Assembly (NCBI GenBank): GCA_035606665.1 | Contig: DATNEY010000032.1 | Location: forward strand, 124,001-188,000 | DNA length: 64,000 nt | Source: DASUGC01 sp035606665 | GTDB lineage: Bacteria; Acidobacteriota; Vicinamibacteria; Vicinamibacterales; SCN-69-37 | Direction: 5' to 3' | Part shown: in pieces, positions 58,953-64,000 of the stretch | Layout: each line of letters starts with the position of its first letter | How positions within the stretch are numbered: the stretch's first letter is position 1 | Made by a program: the position numbers and the translations under genes | The notes under the pieces: generated by a model | Told to the model about the DNA's origin: nothing | Databases searched by the model: none | What the model saw: only the letters and a program-made list of their open reading frames with translations

Positions 58953-59538
58953 TGTTCCTCGCGATGTAGAGTCCGCCCGCGATCTGCACGCCACCGAAGC
59001 CGATCCCGAGCCAGACATTGCCGAACGCCGGCGGCGTGAGTGCCGCGGCGAATCCAAGAATCATGAAGATGGCGCCGACGGCCCTGACCGCCGGCACGCT
59101 GAACGCACCGCCGGCGAGGATGCCCGCGCCGTAGAGCAGCAGCCACGCGGCCGGCATTGCCGCGTACGTGCGCGTGGACCACAGCACGAACGTGACGCCG
59201 GCGCCGGCGGCGATCGGCGCGACGACCGCGGTGGCGAACGACTGCGCGGTGCGGCCCTTGAGGTTCACGCCGGTCCGCCCGGCTTTCTTCCAGATGGCCA
59301 CGACGCCGACGGCGAACGCCACGACCGCCGCGCCGAGCCACACGCCGAGCCAGCGTTCGGGGGATGGCTGCCAGGCCGCGGCGATCGCCGTCACCAGGCC
59401 GATCGCGCCCATGACCATGCCGCCCATGCCCGGCACGGACGTGAACGTCGCGCCGCGTTCCATGGTTTCGCGGATGAACTTCAGGTCGTCGGCGGCGCGG
59501 TCCTGGAGGGACGAGGGCTGCCTGGCAGGCTGGGCCAT
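58942..59538 (-). CDS. Membrane protein paired with the winged-helix regulator
   Basis: 198 residues. Soluble N-terminal 35 residues, then about five hydrophobic segments (MVMGAIGLVTAIAAAW, LGAAVVAFAVGVVAIW, AVVAPIAAGAGVTFVLW, AWLLLYGAGILAGGAF, VWLGIGFGGVQIAGGLYIA). No transporter motif is recognised. It is the first gene of a two-gene operon behind a sigma-70 promoter with an operator-like palindrome. The usual guess is a signalling or stress membrane protein; nothing in the sequence proves it. Confidence 0.72.
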   Translation of the reverse strand: MAQPARQPSSLQDRAADDLKFIRETMERGATFTSVPGMGGMVMGAIGLVTAIAAAWQPSPERWLGVWLGAAVVAFAVGVVAIWKKAGRTGVNLKGRTAQSFATAVVAPIAAGAGVTFVLWSTRTYAAMPAAWLLLYGAGILAGGAFSVPAVRAVGAIFMILGFAAALTPPAFGNVWLGIGFGGVQIAGGLYIARNNGG

Positions 59539-59545
59539 GCCGGCA

Positions 59546-59594
59546 AGTCTAGACCGGCCGTGAGGGTCTTGTCAAAGAACTTTGCAATGCAAAG
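59546..59594 (-). promoter_or_regulatory. Sigma-70 promoter with clustered palindromic operator
   Basis: Minus strand TTGACA (59570-59575) and TAGACT (59546-59551) are 18 bases apart. Immediately upstream and partly over the -35 are CAAAG-aa-CTTTG (59573-59584) and the overlapping perfect palindrome CTTTGCA-a-TGCAAAG (59580-59594), giving three alternating half-sites. Confidence 0.72.
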
Positions 59595-59601
59595 CAATGG
59601 C

Positions 59602-60420
59602 TCACTTGAGGAACAGGTACTGGATCGAGACGACGGTCAGCAAGCCGGCCATCCCCAGCTTGAGCCACTTCACTGAGGCGTAGGGACCCACGCGCCGGCC
59701 GAGTTGGAACCCGATGACCGCCCCGAGACAGGTCGTCCCTGCGACAAGCGGGGCGCCGAGGTGCCCGCCCATCCATGCGCCAAGAATCGGCGGAATGGCG
59801 GTGATGCCAATCATGAGGACGCTCGTGGCGGCGGCGACCCGCATCGGCACGCCGCAGAGCGAATTCAACGTGGGCACGATCACGATGCCGCCGCCGATCC
59901 CGATGATGGACGCGAGCACGCCCGCAGCGAACGAGACGCCGGAAGCCACGGGCAGCCGCTTGACGCGATACGTCACATCCCTGCCGGTGTCGCAGTCGTG
60001 GATCAGACCGCCGAACGCGCCGAGGTCAGCGGTATCGGCCGGCAGCACATTGCGCGTATTGCGGCGCATCAGCATGAGCACCGCCACCACCCCGGTGGTC
60101 GCGCCGAAGATCAGCTCGTAGGTGCGATCCGGAAACCCCGTCAGGTATTTCGCGCCAATCCAGGCACCGCTGATGCTGAAGATCAGGAGAAAGAGCGCGA
60201 GCTTCACGTTGACGAGGCGCCGGCCCGCGGGCACCATCTCCGCGGACGCCGATGTCCCCAGGACGCCGATCAGGCTGAGGCCGCGCGCTTCCGCGAACGA
60301 CATCCCGAGGATGCTGTTGAACATCGGCACGAGGAGCACGCCGCCGCCGACGCCGACCAGGGCGCCGAGAAACCCGGCAAGAAGCCCACCCCCCAGCGCG
60401 ATGAGTTCGAGCGCGTGCAT
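59602..60420 (-). CDS. TauE/SafE-family anion (sulfite/organosulfonate) exporter
   Basis: 272 residues, eight hydrophobic segments in two related halves. Each half begins with the family glycine motif: GFLGALVGVGGGVLLVP near the N-terminus and ASIIGIGGGIVIVPTLN near 165. An inserted soluble loop (NVLPADTADLGAFGGLIHDC) separates the halves. Members export sulfite, sulfoacetate or similar anions. A role with the sulfite-dehydrogenase-like molybdoenzyme (52207) is possible but rests on shared theme only. Confidence 0.88.
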   Translation of the reverse strand: MHALELIALGGGLLAGFLGALVGVGGGVLLVPMFNSILGMSFAEARGLSLIGVLGTSASAEMVPAGRRLVNVKLALFLLIFSISGAWIGAKYLTGFPDRTYELIFGATTGVVAVLMLMRRNTRNVLPADTADLGAFGGLIHDCDTGRDVTYRVKRLPVASGVSFAAGVLASIIGIGGGIVIVPTLNSLCGVPMRVAAATSVLMIGITAIPPILGAWMGGHLGAPLVAGTTCLGAVIGFQLGRRVGPYASVKWLKLGMAGLLTVVSIQYLFLK

Positions 60421-60477
60421 CCAGCGAATCCTATCCTGCTACCATCCGGTTGACCACTTTCCCTGGCGGAGGTTTCC

Positions 60478-62181
60478 ATGCTGGAGCGCACGTTTGTACG
60501 CGTGATCGCGCTGTCGGCCATCGTCACGCTCCCCGCGTGCGGCCGTGAAGCGCCGAAGCAGGACGCAGCCGGGAGCCATCCGCACTATGCCGCGACCGGT
60601 CCCGACAAGCCGAACGCGGATGGCCAGATCGCGCCACGGCTTCAGAACCTCGGCGCGTACACGTTCCCGGTCTCGACGAAGAACGAGGACGCGCAGAAGT
60701 TCATCAACCAGGGCCTGAACCTTTCATACGCGTTCAACCATGCGGAGTCCGGCCGGGCGTTCCGCGAAGCAGCGCGGCTGGATCCGAATCTCGCAATCGC
60801 CTACTGGGGCCAGGCGCTCGTGCTCGGACCGAATATCAACGCGGCGATGGAGCCGACGGACGAACGGCCTGCGTTCGATGCGATCGCCAAAGCCGTCTCC
60901 TTGAAGGCCAATGCCTCGGAGCGGGAGTCCGCGCTCATCGACGCGCTTGCGGCCCGCTACTCGGGCAAGGCGGACGATCGGATCGCGCGCGATCGCGCGT
61001 ACTCGGACGCCATGCAGAAGGTCGCGGCCAGCTTCCCGGACGATCTCGACGTGCAGGTCCTCTACGTCGAGTCGGTGATGGACCTGCGTCCCTGGGGCTA
61101 CTGGATGCGTGATGGCCGTCCGCATGAAGGCATCGCCGACGCGGTCTCGAGAATCGAGCGTGTGATCGAGAAGAAGGCCGATCACCCCGGCGCGCTGCAT
61201 CTGTACATCCATCTAATGGAAGCCGTGACGCCGGAGAAGGCCGAGGCCGCCGCCGATCGCCTGCAGCCCCTCCTGCCTGCCGCGGGCCACATGGTGCACA
61301 TGCCGGCGCACATCTACCAGCGCGTGGGCCGGTACGCGGACGCGATGAAGAGCAACGAGCTCGCGATTGCCGCCGACGAGGACTACATCACCCAGTGCCG
61401 TGCCCAGGGTCTGTATCCCATGGGTTATTACCCGCACAACCTCCACTTCCTGTGGTTCGCCGCGACGTTCGACGGACAGAGCAGGAAAGCGATCGACGCG
61501 GCGCGCAAGACCGCCTCGAAGGTGGACAACGCGACGCTGAAACAGATGCCGCTGCTGGCGGCGTTCCGTGTCGTGCCGTACTACGCGCTCACGCGCTTCG
61601 GCAAATGGGATGACATGCTCGCGGAGGCCGCGCCGGCCGAGGGCAACGCGTTCCTGACGGGAATTTACCGGTACGCGCGCGGGGTCGCGCTCGCGAACAA
61701 GGGGCGGATTCCGGAGGCCGAGCGCGAGCTCACGGCCATCAACACGCTGCTCGCCGACAAGTCACTCGACGCGCCTCTCTTTTCGCCGAACACCGGGCGC
61801 AGCGTCCTGTCAATTGCGCCGGAGATGCTCGCCGGCGAGATCGCCATGGCGCGCCGGCAGTACGACAAAGCCATCGCGCACTTTGAACGCGGCGCCAGAC
61901 TCGAGGATGGACTGGTCTACACGGAACCGTCCGAATGGCACTACCCGCCGAGACACGCGCTGGGTTCCGCGCTGCTCGCAGCCGGACGCCCGGACGAAGC
62001 GGAGACTGTCTACTGGGCCGATCTGAAACGGAATCCTGAAAACGGATGGGCGCTCTTCGGAGTCGTCGAGGCGCTCAAAGCGCAGAAGAAGAATGAGCTG
62101 GCGGCGATTGTCGAAGCGCGCTTCAAAGAACGCTGGGCCAGAGCCGACGTCCAGCTCGCGTCGTCACGCTTCGCCAGATAG
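60478..62181 (+). CDS. TPR-repeat lipoprotein
   Basis: 567 residues with a lipobox VTLPACG (Cys at 21). The first TPR-like unit reads GLNLSYAFNHAESGRAFREA, then LDPNLAIAYWGQALVLGPN; further repeats occur to the C-terminus (GALHLYIHLMEA, ALLAAGRPDEAETVYWADL). This matches a family of Acidobacteria/Bacteroidetes 'tetratricopeptide repeat' lipoproteins of unknown function. It presumably scaffolds protein contacts in the periplasm. GGCGGAGG ribosome site; convergent with panE with an 18-base overlap. Confidence 0.88.
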   Translation: MLERTFVRVIALSAIVTLPACGREAPKQDAAGSHPHYAATGPDKPNADGQIAPRLQNLGAYTFPVSTKNEDAQKFINQGLNLSYAFNHAESGRAFREAARLDPNLAIAYWGQALVLGPNINAAMEPTDERPAFDAIAKAVSLKANASERESALIDALAARYSGKADDRIARDRAYSDAMQKVAASFPDDLDVQVLYVESVMDLRPWGYWMRDGRPHEGIADAVSRIERVIEKKADHPGALHLYIHLMEAVTPEKAEAAADRLQPLLPAAGHMVHMPAHIYQRVGRYADAMKSNELAIAADEDYITQCRAQGLYPMGYYPHNLHFLWFAATFDGQSRKAIDAARKTASKVDNATLKQMPLLAAFRVVPYYALTRFGKWDDMLAEAAPAEGNAFLTGIYRYARGVALANKGRIPEAERELTAINTLLADKSLDAPLFSPNTGRSVLSIAPEMLAGEIAMARRQYDKAIAHFERGARLEDGLVYTEPSEWHYPPRHALGSALLAAGRPDEAETVYWADLKRNPENGWALFGVVEALKAQKKNELAAIVEARFKERWARADVQLASSRFAR

Positions 62182-63108
62182 TTGGACGGGGCCGCCAGCG
62201 TGCGGCTTCAGCACGGCATAGAGCGCCGACATGATCGGCGTGGGGACGCCGACTCTCGCGCCGCGACGGACGACGCTCCCCTGCAGCGCTTCGACTTCGA
62301 TCCGCTTCCGGGACTGAAGGTCGATCAGAAGCGACGACCGCGTCGATGGCGGCAGCTTGATCGCGTACTTGAAGACGCGATCACGGTGATCGGCAGGCAG
62401 CTTGATCCCGTGCGCGCGCGCGACGTTCGCCACTTCGACCACCGCGTCCAGGAACATGCTGCGAATGAGGTCGTCGGACCACAGAGGCCCGATGGGCAGC
62501 CGCGCCGCGCCCGTAAATGCAGCAAACGGCGCGAGATACGTGAACTTCTCCCAGATCGTGTGGCGCGAGTCCACGACTGCCTCCACGACGATGTTTGCAG
62601 CCGCCATGGCGTCAGCCAGCTTCTGCACACGCGGCGTGATGCCTGCCGGTGGGTTGAAGTACTCGCCGAACACGATCCTCCTGTGCGTGCCCGTTTGCCG
62701 AATCAGGCCGGGGCCCTCGATCGCCGACGCGATGTACGCAGACCCGCCGAGTGTCGCCTTCTCTCCGGCGACCTCCGCAATCTGTTCCGCGCTGTCGACG
62801 CCGTTCTGCAGCGTGAGCACGAATGTGTTCGGCCCGAGAAGCGGCTTGATGAGAGGAATCGCGGTGTCGTTGTCGTACGTCTTCACGGTGTGCAGCACGA
62901 CGTCGACCGGACCTATGAGCGACGGATCGCTCGCCGCTTGAGCCTGCACCGTGAAGTCGCCAAGCGGACCGACGACACGCAGGCCGTGGCTTCGAATCGC
63001 GTCGCGGTGCGCCCCGCGCGCCACGAAGCTGACCTCATGGCCCTGCCGCGCAAGCAGTGCCCCATAGAAACCGCCGACGGCGCCGGCGCCGATGACCGCA
63101 ATCTTCAC
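62164..63108 (-). CDS. Ketopantoate (2-dehydropantoate) 2-reductase family protein
   Basis: 314 residues from the GTG at 63108. NADPH-binding motif IAVIGAGAVGGFYGALLARQGHEV (GxGxxG, given in part: IAVIGAGAVGGFYGALLA), QNGVDSAEQI, then the C-terminal helical domain with the catalytic Lys candidate in WEKFTYLAP, DLQSRKRIEVEALQG and the substrate-binding VGVPTPIMSALY. These are the normal ApbA/PanE segments. It reduces 2-dehydropantoate for pantothenate synthesis, but related paralogues act on other 2-oxo acids. Confidence 0.9.
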   Translation of the reverse strand: MKIAVIGAGAVGGFYGALLARQGHEVSFVARGAHRDAIRSHGLRVVGPLGDFTVQAQAASDPSLIGPVDVVLHTVKTYDNDTAIPLIKPLLGPNTFVLTLQNGVDSAEQIAEVAGEKATLGGSAYIASAIEGPGLIRQTGTHRRIVFGEYFNPPAGITPRVQKLADAMAAANIVVEAVVDSRHTIWEKFTYLAPFAAFTGAARLPIGPLWSDDLIRSMFLDAVVEVANVARAHGIKLPADHRDRVFKYAIKLPPSTRSSLLIDLQSRKRIEVEALQGSVVRRGARVGVPTPIMSALYAVLKPHAGGPVQLSGEA

Positions 63109-63139
63109 GGGAACGATTGTACTTGCGCGGGCTCACCTC

Positions 63140-63229
63140 AGACACACACAGAGATCACGAAGTGGGTTTGGGGCAAACCAAACCACCTCTGTGATCTTCG
63201 TACGTCTCAGTGATCTTCGTGTGTGTCTG
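63140..63229. repeat. Inverted repeat with CACACACAGAG/GTGTGTGTCT arms
   Basis: CAGACACACACAGAGATCAC (63140-63159) pairs with GTGATCTTCGTGTGTGTCTG (63210-63229) with two mismatches; GTGATCTTCGT is repeated at 63191-63201 and 63210-63220. It fills the gap between panE and the next gene. Confidence 0.75.
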
Positions 63230-63232
63230 GGG

Positions 63233-63625
63233 CTAATGCTCGCGACTATCCCCGCCGCGGATGACCTTGATGTCGCGGATGCGGGTCGTGCGGACGCCAT
63301 TGTCGAACTCGAGGTACATCCCGATCGCGGCGACGAGCCGGGTGTGGATGATCGCGCCGCCCCAGGTGCAGCCGGCGATCCTGACGTCACGATCTTCTTC
63401 GCGGTTCGCGGCAAACCAGCCGCCGCTGACGCGATAGACACCGTCGCCCAGCGCGGCGATCGAATATGCGGAGTTCCTGGTCTTGACAACGATCCAGTCG
63501 CCCACGCGCACGTCTTCCGCGCGCACGCCGTGGATGTCGTCGGCGGTCTCGACGATGCGGTCGAGGGTGCGCGCCGGCTCGGCGGGCGGAACGTGCAGAA
63601 TGGCGGTCGTCGTTGTCGCTGCCAT
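63233..63625 (-). CDS. Hypothetical cytoplasmic protein
   Basis: 130 residues, ATG at 63625. No signal peptide or membrane segment. Beta-rich, with VRVGDWIVVKTRNSAYSIAAL and VYRVSGGWFAANREED, reminiscent of a small SH3- or Hint-like barrel. I do not recognise a family. It starts 20 bases after the end of the gene at the window edge and is followed by the inverted repeat at 63140. Confidence 0.6.
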   Translation of the reverse strand: MAATTTTAILHVPPAEPARTLDRIVETADDIHGVRAEDVRVGDWIVVKTRNSAYSIAALGDGVYRVSGGWFAANREEDRDVRIAGCTWGGAIIHTRLVAAIGMYLEFDNGVRTTRIRDIKVIRGGDSREH

Positions 63626-63645
63626 TGGCGAATACTCTAAACCGA

Positions 63646-64000
63646 TTACCTGATTTCCTGCTGCGCCGGAAACAGCCGGACAACGCGATACCCGTTGGCG
63701 GACTGTTCCAGCAGCATCAAGCCGGCCACGGTGCCGGTTTGAAGCGCGCCGGGAATCTGATCCAGGCTCACTTCGCTGCCGACGGCCGCGCCGCTGCTGG
63801 GTGCTGCAAGGACCTTGCCGGTACCATCGACCTCAAAAAGGCCTGAATACGTGCGCGGGTCTCCCAAATCGCCCACTGAAAGGGAGAGGAATATCCGACG
63901 CTGACCGTCGGGGGTCCGGACGCGCCACGCGCGGCAATGCCCGCATCAAAGGTCAATACGGACTGGCGTACCAGTACTTCGTCCGCTTCGCCCACTCCGT
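63646..64000 (-). pseudogene. Gene at window edge, apparently split between two frames
   Basis: The C-terminal reading frame (63646-63945) gives coding-like sequence, RVRTPDGQRRIFLSLSVGDL onward, ending VVRLFPAQQEIR. It is closed upstream by a stop at 63946. From the window edge down to about 63925 a different frame looks coding instead (VLVRQSVLTFDAGIAARG). A one-base shift near 63925-63945 would join them. This may be a frameshifted gene, a sequencing error, or a short gene starting at the GTG at 63876. Function unknown; the 5' end lies outside the window. Confidence 0.35.

Overview
The window is a GC-rich bacterial chromosome segment with dense, often overlapping genes. There are no tRNA or rRNA genes, no CRISPR array, no transposase and no integrase. 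The gene mix fits the Acidobacteriota, probably class Vicinamibacteria: a double-length ThyX-type protein, hpnCDE squalene genes, a PknB-type kinase with a proline-rich linker, class I archaeal-type FBP aldolase, cupredoxin/cytochrome proteins, TPR lipoproteins, and many GTG/TTG starts in 4-bp stop/start overlaps. This assignment is an inference from gene content.

Layout. 1-5513 (minus) is an exopolysaccharide export operon (sigma-54 activator, Wza-like export protein, outer-membrane barrel, Wzz-like chain-length protein, ExeA-like ATPase). A paralogous activator is encoded divergently at 5953-7125 across a 439-bp gene-free region that holds a -24/-12 type promoter. 7160-16380 (minus) holds a Ser/Thr kinase, a rhodanese, a helix-hairpin-helix secreted protein, a metallo-beta-lactamase-fold hydrolase and a coupled RND/porin/lipoprotein-sorting operon, behind a sigma-70 promoter with a dyad operator in its spacer. 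16537-19136 holds def, thyX-like and thioesterase genes.

19821-25607 is a distinct, visibly lower-GC block: FBP aldolase, a P-loop kinase, an elongated transaldolase, a sugar-kinase-like/AAA+ fusion and a PfkB kinase. It reads like an undescribed sugar-phosphate module with an ATPase component and is one of the main candidates for novelty. 25704-31679 has thiI, hpnEDC, the PduO adenosyltransferase and a short MutY with a separate MutT. 31651-41077 is mixed housekeeping, including a cytochrome c-porin fusion, YgfZ, a hydrolase with an altered nucleophile elbow, FHA and receiver-like proteins, and an LDH/MDH-like protein without its usual catalytic residues. 40394-43881 is lipB-E2-lpdA; 44010-44806 is HU and queF.

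44949-50503 is a two-gene SNF2-type helicase plus adenine methylase unit, resembling the class 1 DISARM pair without drmABC, preceded by an excellent sigma-54-type promoter. 50532-54897 encodes a molybdopterin oxidoreductase with a fused FeS/NrfD partner. Its 3' end is duplicated 1.27 kb downstream, and the two copies bracket a lower-GC receiver-TIR fusion gene: a footprint of cargo insertion at a gene end. 56181-64000 holds an amidase, an ankyrin lipoprotein, a winged-helix regulator/membrane protein pair with a palindromic operator, a TauE/SafE exporter, a TPR lipoprotein, a ketopantoate reductase and a likely disrupted gene at the edge.

A recurring theme is short-period (7-9 bp) repeats and inverted-repeat elements in intergenic gaps, often touching stop codons, in at least seven places.
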